From positions 43,638-107,637 of the forward strand of contig CAVUAU010000004.1 of the NCBI GenBank assembly GCA_963739625.1: a DNA stretch of 64,000 bases, given 5' to 3'. Under the pieces are notes generated by a model that saw only the letters and a list, made by a program, of their open reading frames with translations, had not been told where the DNA came from and searched no databases. Position numbers and translations under genes: made by a program. Positions within the stretch are counted from its first letter, which is position 1; each line of letters opens with the position of its first letter. Origin of the DNA: Salinimicrobium sp963739625 (GTDB taxonomy: Bacteria; Bacteroidota; Bacteroidia; Flavobacteriales; Flavobacteriaceae). Below are positions 38,409-46,869 of this stretch, in pieces.

Positions 38409-40516
38409 TTCAATGATTCGATTCGATACTGATTATGGATATTAGATCTTTTACTTTTCTTGTCAGCGAACTTTATTATTAATTCATCTTCAGAATCAAA
38501 AATGCTAAGAGCTAATTTTATTCTTTCAAATTTTCCTTTGTTGTCCAGATTTCCCTCAATAAAATAGGTATCATTTATCGGAACAGCTTGACGTGGAAAA
38601 CGAGGTTTCGGATTTTTGGTTAAAGTTATTTTTTCCGCCAACTGTGTGGTGAAAAAAGTTTCCGGTTGAAGATCAAATAATTGCTTGATCACTTCTACAT
38701 ATAAATCGGCCACTTTACGCAATTCGAGCTTCTGATCAAAAAATATTGCATATTCTAACTTCTTATGAGTTGGATCCTCCGCATCGAAAATATTAACTTC
38801 GTTAACTTCTGGAATATCCTCAAGGTTTAGAGCAGGAATAGACCATACTTGAAGAAATCTATCTGCCAGTACTTCAAATCTTTGCTGAATTTGAGACAAA
38901 CCCCAAGTGTTCAAATTGGATAAGCTTTTGTTTAGCCATAGACGACTATCTTTGTATCCAGCTTTATCTAAGTCTCTCTTAAAGAGGAAAGGCTTATTTC
39001 CTAACTTTCCGTTATTTCCTGATAGGGTAAGATTACCTATTGTGTTTAAGTAGCTTTCCTTAATAAGATTGTATTCTTCAGGACCTAACTCCACCTTCCA
39101 TTTCGGATCTGGATTTTGAGGGAAAATATGTTCGATCGTAATATCAGAATTTCCTTCTATAAATACTGGTTCCTTGTTTTCAAAGTTTTCTAATTTCTCT
39201 AATAAGTATATTCGATTTTTGGATTTTATGTTGTACACATCTTTGAGTTTCAAACTTTCACGAACCTCCTTATCTCTTGGCATTCTCAATGAACCAGGAC
39301 GTCTTAAAAGCCACTTTTGAAAAGATAGGACATAATCATTGACTTCAATTTTCTCATATAAATTCATGAATATTTTATTCAGGGCATTGGTAGGCAGCCC
39401 CACTATAAACCTCCTAAAAGTAAATGCTTGAACAAATTTTAATATTTCTATAAAAACATCTTTTTGAATAATCTGCTTATCGAAATCTTCATATACTTTC
39501 ATCAAAAAGGGAAAAGCTACATTAATTTCTAACCTGTTTATATATTCTAGTTCGACACGAATTTCTCTATCGCTTTCATTCGCTGGATTTATGAGTTTAT
39601 TATAGTACTTAACTAAGGATTTAATTGGAGATAAATTAATTTGTAACTCTTCAATGGAGCTAGTCGGAAATTTCAGTTTAAATTCATCATAAACCTTGCT
39701 TTTGTTCGGAATCTTTGTATTGACAAGTGTTAAATAGTCTCTTATAAATTCTGAAACACGACTTACATTTTTGGTATCATCTTTTGCAAACTTTTCAATG
39801 ATCTCCCAAAAATTGGAATATATCTTTCTTTGATCTGAAGGCTTTAATCCCATTAGAATATAATTTCTAATTAGATCGGCCTGAGATAGTTCTAAACCAG
39901 TTGAATTTAAGCTCTCGAATATTCGTTGAGGATCATCTTTACCTCTTTCTAAAGAAATTTCAACAAACATAAGTTTAGCTAGTCCTCGTAAAATAAATTC
40001 GTGGTTCTCCTCTGTGATCCTTTCTTTAAAATAGTTAAAGTTATCGATCAGTTTTGAAAAAGCGTTGTAAACTTCATTCTCATCTGATCTCAAAAGAAAT
40101 TTTAATGCTTTATCGTTGTCCTCAGTAGGTCTTAGCTTCAATTTCTCCTCCTCAGGAGCAAACTTATTTATAAGATAGGTCTCACTTATTTCATTCCGTA
40201 AAGCTTCATCTTCCATTTTAATAGCTAATCTGTATAGAACCAGATAAATTAAGGTAAGAGTAGTCAGCCTTTGTTGACCGTCTATAATAGAAAGCTCTTT
40301 AATTCGAGAAGAGGTATAAACATCGTCGTGAACATATACAATACTACCAATGAAGTGGGCATTCATATCTTTACATGCGCCAACTTCAAGAACATCTTCT
40401 AAAAGTTGCTTGCATTGATTAGTTGCCCAATCATAGTTTCTCTGATAAACTGGAATAACAAATTGCGTCTTATTAGAGGAAAGAAAATCTTCAACCCTGG
40501 TTTCAGTAGCTTTCAT
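38405..40516 (-). CDS. DUF262/DUF1524 (GmrSD-type) nuclease
   Basis: 703 residues. The N-terminal DUF262 ParB-like domain has IPVYQRNYDW and SIIDGQQRLTTLTLIY (NTP-binding/hydrolysing). The DUF1524 HNH-like nuclease part has ITIEHIFPQNPDPKW and TIGNLTLSGNNGKLGN. Related proteins (GmrSD, BrxU, SspE) cut modified phage DNA. Encoded alone and outside the tRNA-bounded element, with its own upstream palindrome. Function as type IV restriction is inferred. Confidence 0.85.
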   Translation of the reverse strand: MKATETRVEDFLSSNKTQFVIPVYQRNYDWATNQCKQLLEDVLEVGACKDMNAHFIGSIVYVHDDVYTSSRIKELSIIDGQQRLTTLTLIYLVLYRLAIKMEDEALRNEISETYLINKFAPEEEKLKLRPTEDNDKALKFLLRSDENEVYNAFSKLIDNFNYFKERITEENHEFILRGLAKLMFVEISLERGKDDPQRIFESLNSTGLELSQADLIRNYILMGLKPSDQRKIYSNFWEIIEKFAKDDTKNVSRVSEFIRDYLTLVNTKIPNKSKVYDEFKLKFPTSSIEELQINLSPIKSLVKYYNKLINPANESDREIRVELEYINRLEINVAFPFLMKVYEDFDKQIIQKDVFIEILKFVQAFTFRRFIVGLPTNALNKIFMNLYEKIEVNDYVLSFQKWLLRRPGSLRMPRDKEVRESLKLKDVYNIKSKNRIYLLEKLENFENKEPVFIEGNSDITIEHIFPQNPDPKWKVELGPEEYNLIKESYLNTIGNLTLSGNNGKLGNKPFLFKRDLDKAGYKDSRLWLNKSLSNLNTWGLSQIQQRFEVLADRFLQVWSIPALNLEDIPEVNEVNIFDAEDPTHKKLEYAIFFDQKLELRKVADLYVEVIKQLFDLQPETFFTTQLAEKITLTKNPKPRFPRQAVPINDTYFIEGNLDNKGKFERIKLALSIFDSEDELIIKFADKKSKRSNIHNQYRIESLN

Positions 40517-40566
40517 ACGTGTAGATTAAGAATTTTTACTGCTACTAATTCTTTGTAGGGAAAGAA

Positions 40567-40587
40567 AAATTAGTACTTCACTAATTT
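40567..40587. promoter_or_regulatory. Palindrome upstream of the DUF262 gene
   Basis: AAATTAGT-N5-ACTAATTT, perfect 8-nt arms, 50 bases upstream of the start codon. Possible operator. Confidence 0.4.
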
Positions 40588-40645
40588 AGGAAAATTTATG
40601 TAGGAAAAAATTTAATCATTCCGCCCCTCACTCCGTCCCTGATAT

Positions 40646-40682
40646 AAAAAAAGCCCTACAAACGTACTGTTCATAGGGCTTT
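40646..40682. terminator. Hairpin terminator near the relic att site
   Basis: AAAGCCCTA / TAGGGCTTT arms with A's upstream. The region 40517-40993 otherwise holds the relic att site, a second terminator, attL and integrase promoter sequence. Confidence 0.6.
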
Positions 40683-40696
40683 ACAAGCATTAAAAG

Positions 40697-40759
40697 TGGT
40701 CCCACCTGGGCTTCCCTCGACTCCGCTAAAGCTGCGCTCGGGACAGGCTTCTCGCCCAG
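40697..40759. repeat. Relic tRNA-Met 3' end (partial att copy)
   Basis: The first 17 bases (GTGGTCCCACCTGGGCT) equal the att repeat, then the sequence diverges into a GC-rich palindromic block (CACCTGGGC ... GCCCAGGTG, with TCCCTCGA / TCGGGA-like arms inside). Probably a leftover of an earlier integration, with a REP-like insert. Confidence 0.55.
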
Positions 40760-40767
40760 GTGGAAAA

Positions 40768-40798
40768 CAAAAAACCCCTGCCGTGGCAAGGGTTTTTT
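40768..40798. terminator. Terminator beside attL
   Basis: AAAAAACCC / GGGTTTTTT arms with an inner TGCC / GGCA stem. It would have ended the tRNA transcript before insertion. Confidence 0.75.
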
Positions 40799-40799
40799 C

Positions 40800-40842
40800 G
40801 TGGTCCCACCTGGGCTCGAACCAGGGACCACCTGATTATGAG
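40800..40842. repeat. attL: 43-bp copy of the tRNA-Met 3' part
   Basis: Perfect match to 62624-62666. It covers the tRNA 3' end through the anticodon loop and then stops, so it is the displaced original tRNA 3' end. Confidence 0.92.
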
Positions 40843-40954
40843 AAGCTTAATTTGATTTTCTTTTAGCTGCCTTTGCTTTCTTATTTACTGACTATCAGTA
40901 ATTTATTAAATTTTGTTTTGTATATACTTTCATATAATCTACCTTTAAAAGGCA

Positions 40955-40978
40955 ATTTGTTGTACCTATGTTGTACCC
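40955..40978. repeat. Left arm-type integrase site
   Basis: A 24-bp sequence (ATTTGTTGTACC then TATGTTGTACCC) that recurs exactly at 62549-62572. It contains two direct GTTGTACC units, as expected for recombinase arm sites. It lies 16 bases before the integrase start. Confidence 0.75.
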
Positions 40979-40993
40979 GTTTTTTTGTGTCAT

Positions 40994-42202
40994 ATGATAA
41001 ATGTCAAAATCGTTTTACGAAAAAAGAAACTGTCAAATGGGAATTTTCCTGTCTGCTTGAGAGTGACGAAGAACAGAAAAACCAAATATTTTAAAACTCT
41101 TTTTGACGCCACTGAAGTTGAGTGGGATTCCAGTGCAGGGAAGTTCAACAAACGGAATGGCAATTATCTTCAAAACAATAGACTTTTAATAAAATTTCAA
41201 GATCGAGCGTTACAAGTTCTTGGAGAAATGCAAATTGAAAGCGACGACTTCACTCTGGACGATTTTGAAAAAAGGTATCGTATTCTTTCAAATCCAATAC
41301 AAAATAATGTTTTTTCATTTTGGGATGAGATTATTGAAGAAATGACAGCGGCCGGAAGAATTGGTAATGCCAGAGTAAACCGGGAAGCCTATAAATCGAT
41401 TATAAAATTTAATGGATCTAAAAATCTGACATTTAAAAATATTACCCCCGCTTTTCTGAACAAATATGAAGTTTTTATGCGAGCAAGAGGCGGTACCGAT
41501 GGTGGTATAGGAGTTCCTATGCGGGCATTACGGGCGCTGTTTAACTTCGCTATCGAACGTAATGTAGTTAAGGAGGACTATTATCCTTTCAAAATCTATA
41601 AAATCTCAAAATTGAAAGGAAAGGGATTGAAAAAAGCATTGAGTATGGAGCAAGTGAAGAAAATATTTTCACTTGACCTAAAGCAATATCCCCGGTTGAC
41701 CAACAGCCGTAATTTCTTTGTTTTTAGCTTTTATACACGAGGAATGAACTTTGCTGACATGATGAAACTCGAGTGGAAGCAAATACAAGATGATAAAATA
41801 TACTATACCAGATCAAAAACCAAAGGAACCTTTATCATTAAAATTGTTCCTCCAGTTCAAGATATCCTGAATTTCTATAAAGAACAGAAGCGAGATACGA
41901 AGTATGTCCTTCCAATTCTCTTACACGACAACCTTACCCACTCCCAAATTGCAAACAGAAAACATAAAGTACTTCAACGATATAATCTTCAGTTAAAGGA
42001 AATTGCTGAAATCTGCGGGATCAATAAAACTCTGAGCAGTTATGTAGCTCGACATAGCTTCGCAAATTGTATGAAGCAAAAAGGGGTAGCAACTGATATC
42101 ATCAGCGAATCTTTGGGACATCAAAATATGGCGGTCACTCAGGCTTATTTGAAGGAGCTAGATAGTTCAGTTTTAGATGAGGCAGTTGAACTTCTTGTAT
42201 AA
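40994..42202 (+). CDS. Tyrosine recombinase / integrase
   Basis: 402 residues. N-terminal arm-binding and SAM-like domains (VKIVLRKKKL, then the core-binding region 100-200), C-terminal catalytic domain with Arg in SFYTRGMNFADMMKLEW, the box SYVARHSFANCMKQKG (Arg-His) and the nucleophile Tyr in MAVTQAYLKELD. It integrates the element at tRNA-Met. A GTG at 40985 is in frame, but the ATG at 40994 is preferred. Confidence 0.93.
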   Translation: MINVKIVLRKKKLSNGNFPVCLRVTKNRKTKYFKTLFDATEVEWDSSAGKFNKRNGNYLQNNRLLIKFQDRALQVLGEMQIESDDFTLDDFEKRYRILSNPIQNNVFSFWDEIIEEMTAAGRIGNARVNREAYKSIIKFNGSKNLTFKNITPAFLNKYEVFMRARGGTDGGIGVPMRALRALFNFAIERNVVKEDYYPFKIYKISKLKGKGLKKALSMEQVKKIFSLDLKQYPRLTNSRNFFVFSFYTRGMNFADMMKLEWKQIQDDKIYYTRSKTKGTFIIKIVPPVQDILNFYKEQKRDTKYVLPILLHDNLTHSQIANRKHKVLQRYNLQLKEIAEICGINKTLSSYVARHSFANCMKQKGVATDIISESLGHQNMAVTQAYLKELDSSVLDEAVELLV

Positions 42203-42322
42203 TAAGTGGTTTTAATCTTAATGCTTTTCTTCTCCTTTAAATAATGGCAATGCAACAGAGTACAAGAAACTTCTTCTTAATATTTATTCTATTTTTGTGA
42301 CTCAATTTCCTATTCGTCTTCT

Positions 42323-43165
42323 ATGATTGAAAAAATAAAAATGCTCACACTTCGTGCCCTTGTGAGTGACGAAAGTCTGATGTATGGACTTGTTTTAAAA
42401 GGGGGTAACGCTTTGCAATTGGCATATGGAATGACAAATCGAGCTTCAATGGATATCGATTTCTCTATTTCCGATGATTTTTCAGGCTACGAGATTTCGC
42501 GAATAGAAGGAATAGTAAGTGGGCTTCTGAATAGCGAATTTGAAAAACATAATCTACTAGTTTTTGATATTAATTTTTATGAAAAACCCAAGCAGCGTGA
42601 AGTAAAAGAATGGAAAGGCTATAAACTGGAGTTTAAAGTTATTGATACAGATAAATTTGATCCGACTGACATGGATAAATCCCGGAGAAATGCATATTCT
42701 ATTTATGGCAACAGTTCTACCAAATTTCAAGTGGAAATAAGTAGTTATGAATATACAGATCCTAAGAAACTAATAGAAGTAGAAGGAACGGTGTTCTATG
42801 TTTATACCCCTGAAATGATAGTTATGGAAAAGATTAGGGCCCTCTGCCAATCGATGCCTGACTATAAAGACATTATACCGACGGCTAAAGTTAAGGGTAG
42901 GGCAAGAGATTTCTATGATATTTGGAATATCTGCCAAACCTATAGTATAGATTTTAATACCGACAATAGTAAAAGAATGCTACAACATATCTTTGATGCA
43001 AAACGCGTTCCTTTGGAGTATTTAGATTATTTCGAAAAATATAAAGATTTACAAAAAGAAGATTGGAATAACGTTGTTGACACTTTAACTGTAGAAACTC
43101 ATGAAGGATTTAACTATTATTTTGAATTTGTATTGCAAAAAGTAAAAGAGCTCAAAACCCCATAG
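42323..43165 (+). CDS. AbiEii nucleotidyltransferase toxin
   Basis: Toxin of the type IV abortive-infection AbiE system, with a DNA-polymerase-beta-like fold. Motif I KGGNALQLAYG is followed by RASMDIDFSI. Later motifs are MEKIRALCQ and RARDFYDIW. 280 residues, normal. A possible -7 box TATTTTTG lies at 42290-42297. Unlike standard abiE operons it is not downstream of its antitoxin: the two genes converge and overlap by 14 bases. Confidence 0.9.
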   Translation: MIEKIKMLTLRALVSDESLMYGLVLKGGNALQLAYGMTNRASMDIDFSISDDFSGYEISRIEGIVSGLLNSEFEKHNLLVFDINFYEKPKQREVKEWKGYKLEFKVIDTDKFDPTDMDKSRRNAYSIYGNSSTKFQVEISSYEYTDPKKLIEVEGTVFYVYTPEMIVMEKIRALCQSMPDYKDIIPTAKVKGRARDFYDIWNICQTYSIDFNTDNSKRMLQHIFDAKRVPLEYLDYFEKYKDLQKEDWNNVVDTLTVETHEGFNYYFEFVLQKVKELKTP

Positions 43166-44027
43166 GATAAAATATCCCCCACTTTTTATTCAATTGGGTC
43201 TTAGACATGTTGTAGGTAAGATAAAAATTTATCTCCGATTTCTTTTTTAGGAAGGGCAATAATTGGTCACTACTATACCCAGCTTTTTCTAAATAAAATC
43301 CTACTAGTTGATGATAAGGATAAATGTAGTCTAACTGATCTAAATACTCGTCGAGAATCTCCGTTTTAGCATCCTTTAGAGCATTCTTGTATGCCTCCAA
43401 TACTTCAAACACACCACCAGAATAGGCTGGCCGCACCGCGATGTCAATCAAAGTACGCTCCAGATTAGTAACTCTAACTTGATTTGTTGAAGTTACCCCT
43501 ACATCTACAGAATTTGTTTTTTTTTGCAGGAAGGTATAGCGATAGGCATCTTTACTAGATTTATAAATCTCACTGGACGTACGCTGGGGCTTTGAAAATG
43601 CCTTGTCTACTGCCTCCTGTTCCAACTGAACTTTACCGCTCTTGTAAGAGCCATATTGATCAAAGCTTATAAAAATAGTCTTTGGAATTTGTAAAGTGAT
43701 CTGATGTACCTGCATCGCAGAAAAATAACTTATATATCCCTCTTTTTTAATTGTTAAACCCTTTTGAAAATGATTCACGTTAGGCTTGTTCCAGAGTTGT
43801 TTTACAGAATTTGTATGTTGATGTGTTAGCTGTTCCTTATGCAAGATTTTGTTTTCTTCTAGAAAGGAGGCAAAGTCTTTATAATTTCTATAAGCAGCAA
43901 TCCGCCATTCAATTCGAAATCGCTCAAAAATTTCAATTAGATCATCCCTAGTATAAGACGGAAAAGGATCTTGCTTGAAAAAACTTTCAATTTCATCCTT
44001 AGCACGTGCAAATGACTCTGTTTTCAT
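43152..44027 (-). CDS. AbiEi-type antitoxin and autorepressor
   Basis: About 291 residues from MKTESFARAKDEIESFF; upstream in-frame codons to 44120 would cross the promoter and operator and are rejected. The N-terminal half is a winged-helix-like region and the C-terminal half (TNLERTLIDIAVRPAYSGG) is typical of AbiEi antitoxins. It should neutralise the AbiEii toxin without binding it and repress its own promoter. It has its own promoter with two matching operators. Confidence 0.85.
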   Translation of the reverse strand: MKTESFARAKDEIESFFKQDPFPSYTRDDLIEIFERFRIEWRIAAYRNYKDFASFLEENKILHKEQLTHQHTNSVKQLWNKPNVNHFQKGLTIKKEGYISYFSAMQVHQITLQIPKTIFISFDQYGSYKSGKVQLEQEAVDKAFSKPQRTSSEIYKSSKDAYRYTFLQKKTNSVDVGVTSTNQVRVTNLERTLIDIAVRPAYSGGVFEVLEAYKNALKDAKTEILDEYLDQLDYIYPYHQLVGFYLEKAGYSSDQLLPFLKKKSEINFYLTYNMSKTQLNKKWGIFYPMGF

Positions 44028-44037
44028 TAAATAAAGA

Positions 44038-44065
44038 ATCATAGTATTATATATAATACTATGAT
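44038..44065. promoter_or_regulatory. Operator 1 of the AbiEi gene
   Basis: Perfect 28-bp palindrome with half-site ATCATAGTATTATA. It covers the predicted transcription start. Confidence 0.8.
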
Positions 44066-44066
44066 G

Positions 44067-44098
44067 CAAAGTTATAGAATAAAATTTGAATATGCAAA
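44067..44098 (-). promoter_or_regulatory. Promoter of the AbiEi gene
   Basis: On the minus strand TTTG (44095-44098), 20 bp, then TAACTTTG (44067-44074): an exact Bacteroidota vegetative promoter. Confidence 0.85.
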
Positions 44099-44132
44099 TA
44101 GGAAAAGATGCAAAAGTCAATTAAAGATAACT

Positions 44133-44160
44133 ATCATAATATCATATATGATATTATGAT
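44133..44160. promoter_or_regulatory. Operator 2 of the AbiEi gene
   Basis: Perfect 28-bp palindrome with half-site ATCATAATATCATA. It differs from operator 1 at two symmetric positions per half, with centres 95 bp apart. Confidence 0.8.
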
Positions 44161-44267
44161 TCTAAGGTATACAAAAAATCCCTAAAAAGCAAACAAGATT
44201 TTTCTCCCAATATTTTTGTGAAAAATCCGTGTTTCCTTTGTATTGCCCTGATTTTAAATACAATAAT

Positions 44268-44925
44268 TTAATCTCTAGATTTAAAAGCAAATATAGCTGT
44301 GACCAGAAAAAGCAATATTGAGAGTACACTGGCTACAACTGAGAAAAAATTCACAGTGTTTAAGGCAAACAAATTGTAAATAAAATAGAGCTGTAATATA
44401 CCTGGTCCAAATAAAACTATCGCTTGAGCGGTCAGAGCGGGTAATCTCAGCCAGATACTTAGATCCTTTTTCTCCGATTGGTAATCTAATGTGTGAAATA
44501 GGATATTAAAGGGTTTGATGACTTTGTTTGTGTGACTTTAAAATTCCAAGGTTGAAGAGTTTGCGACTTATTTCATCAAATTTATTACGAAGGTTATTAT
44601 TGTGATACCACCTAACAACATTCACCAAGTATAAGTAGCTGAACATTATAACAATACCATTCAAAATTATATTTCTATCCGATATCTCAAAAATAGAAGC
44701 ATTTAAATTCTGAATCACATCGTACAGAAGAAGATAATATATGGATAAAGCTAACACCAACAAAAATGAATTTTTTCGTATAACTTTATTATTATCTCTA
44801 ATATTCTCAACCACAATAGTGAGATAGGTTATATTCACCGAGGCGTCGGAAACCTCCCCATCTCTGTCCGGGTTTTTAAGGGATTCCCAATAATCTTTTA
44901 ATTCCTTCGATGCATCCTGTAGCAT
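44268..44925 (-). CDS. Membrane protein ending the type I R-M operon, one frame break
   Basis: The start codon overlaps the hsdS stop (TAAATG arrangement), so it is translationally coupled. The first frame gives 139 residues with two membrane helices (about 52-71 and 87-107), ending near 44506. The +1 frame continues KVIKPFNILFHTLDYQSEKK and two more helices to a stop at 44268, with no start codon of its own. Restored length is about 218 residues with four helices. I do not recognise the family. A link to restriction or to sensing is only inferred from position. Confidence 0.65.
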
Positions 44926-46869
44926 TTAGATCAACTGTTTATCTTTTATAAAATCAATCATTTTCGCGGTTACTCTTTCACTGAACTTTTCCGCCTTGTT
45001 TTTATATTTCCTTTCAATCATAGGCCAATTATGCATTGCTGTTCTTATAGTGTCGAGATTATCAGTGTGTAATTTGCTCATACAACGATAAACAGTATTT
45101 AAAAGCTCAATCTTATAAATATCGTTTTTGATAAAAGGTTCTTGATAGATAGTAAGAAGACTGTTTAAAGTTTGTACATAATCTTGATTCTCTTCTAATT
45201 TAATCCAAGTTTGCAATTTTTTTTTAGCCTCAGGTTTGACTCTATAAACCTTCTTTCCCGAATCTAGTTCATGTTTAAATAAGAATGGGTTTGTCTCGAT
45301 ATTTTGAGCTATAGTATCTGAAAACATTCCCCATGGTCGTTCTTCAAATTCCACATGCCTTAATCGTTTTTCTTTAAATATTTGCTGAAGATTACTGGCT
45401 GTCTTCTGAATTCCAGTTTTACCATGGGTTATACCGATAGTTTCTTCTTCAATTAACTGAATTGCCGCTATTTCCTTATAAAGATTGACCTGCTCAAAAA
45501 GTAGAGAGTCTACAAATTCTGAATTTCTTTGATATGCTGTTTCCACCTCCGCAGCCATATCTATCTGTTCATCTATTTCGTCGTAAGATTCTTTAATTGT
45601 TACTTGCCCATTCATCAACATAGGCAACAAACAATCCCTAAGTCCCCCAAGTTCATGATTTTGCTTAAGATTTATCAAGATTTTAAGCATCATCGGATTG
45701 ACTAATTGATCGTATTTCTCGATTATGTTGTCTTCAGGTATCACAAAAGAGAGATTTTTAATTTTATCTTGCGATAGATTATCTCTTGCAGAGCCTGAAC
45801 TTAGGTTGATCAAATATTCATACATGTCCTCTAGAGCAAACTTTAAAAAAGTTCGTAGACGATCATCTTGAGGATTAATTGTACATATAGCCTGATTAGT
45901 ACAGGCTTCTAAATCCATGAAGCTTACTTTACCAGCAGTAGCCCCGTACATTGCCATCAAAATTGTACCCTTGTCGCAAATTTTTGCACTTGAGTTTTTT
46001 AGTCCTTCTTCAGTAAGAAATTTTCTTGCAGAAACTATAAAAGGTTCATTCACCTCTCCACTATTAATCCAGGGAATATTTCCATTCAAATAATATTCTT
46101 TTTTGGATTTTAGAGGAGTGCCTCCAGATCCTGTTTTAGCGAAATCCTTAAGTTCTTTATCTTCCCATCCCTGAGGAATCTCTCGTCTTATTTGCTCATT
46201 GTAAACCATTTCACCTTTCGAGGTTTTATAAGGTTTACCAGCCAATTCAGGCTTGCCTATTGATGCTGCATACTCTTTTGAAGTTGGAAAGTCATACTGT
46301 ACAAACCAATAATCATAAATCGACTTCGCTATCGCCTCCAGCTCCTTGTTGATCTTATTATTGATTTCAATTTTTTCATTCAAATACCCTAAAAAATCAC
46401 ATATATGTTTTCTATTTCTTTTCTCTGGAAGACGGAATTGAACATTAAATAATCTTACTTTATCAAGTTCACCTTGACCAGTACTCCCATCCATGAAGGA
46501 CTGGATTAAGGCTTCTTCCTTATATAATGCATACGAAAATGATTCTGCCAAATAAAAGTCCTTTATCCTTAAAATTAAGATATGGCTGTCAGTAATTAAG
46601 GTCTTATCTTCAGGCAAGTCCCTTATAAAACAACATCTTCCAGCTGTTCCTTGTCCTGTGGAATTGAATAACAGATCACCCTTCCTTACAATTTTTTCCT
46701 GGCTAAATCTTTTCCTTGAGTCATGATATCTGGAAAAAGAATAATCAATCCTATTATTGCGAATGCATTTTTGATTTAGGACAATTATATCACTTTCTTC
46801 AACATATTTTGGCGTTATCCCTTTTAAAGATTTTGAAACAAAGTCTCCTAATCTATACCACTTATTCAT
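44926..46869 (-). CDS. hsdS: Type I restriction specificity subunit HsdS with C-terminal extension
   Basis: Residues 1-425 are a normal two-TRD HsdS (first TRD 1-150, conserved helix near EKIEINNKINKELEAIAKSI, second TRD 235-390, ending LRDCLLPMLMNGQVTIKES). Residues 426-647 are an extra, mostly helical domain that the standard 400-450-residue family lacks. The start overlaps the hsdM stop by 8 bases. Confidence 0.9.
   Translation of the reverse strand: MNKWYRLGDFVSKSLKGITPKYVEESDIIVLNQKCIRNNRIDYSFSRYHDSRKRFSQEKIVRKGDLLFNSTGQGTAGRCCFIRDLPEDKTLITDSHILILRIKDFYLAESFSYALYKEEALIQSFMDGSTGQGELDKVRLFNVQFRLPEKRNRKHICDFLGYLNEKIEINNKINKELEAIAKSIYDYWFVQYDFPTSKEYAASIGKPELAGKPYKTSKGEMVYNEQIRREIPQGWEDKELKDFAKTGSGGTPLKSKKEYYLNGNIPWINSGEVNEPFIVSARKFLTEEGLKNSSAKICDKGTILMAMYGATAGKVSFMDLEACTNQAICTINPQDDRLRTFLKFALEDMYEYLINLSSGSARDNLSQDKIKNLSFVIPEDNIIEKYDQLVNPMMLKILINLKQNHELGGLRDCLLPMLMNGQVTIKESYDEIDEQIDMAAEVETAYQRNSEFVDSLLFEQVNLYKEIAAIQLIEEETIGITHGKTGIQKTASNLQQIFKEKRLRHVEFEERPWGMFSDTIAQNIETNPFLFKHELDSGKKVYRVKPEAKKKLQTWIKLEENQDYVQTLNSLLTIYQEPFIKNDIYKIELLNTVYRCMSKLHTDNLDTIRTAMHNWPMIERKYKNKAEKFSERVTAKMIDFIKDKQLI

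Noticed and set aside
40628..40831. 67-residue minus-strand ORF starting MVPGSSPGG
   Set aside because: It is the translation of tRNA 3' sequence and terminators; such ORFs are known artefacts.
44038..44160. Palindromes read as terminators
   Set aside because: They are AT-only in the stem, symmetric, flank a promoter and lack T runs, so operator function fits better.
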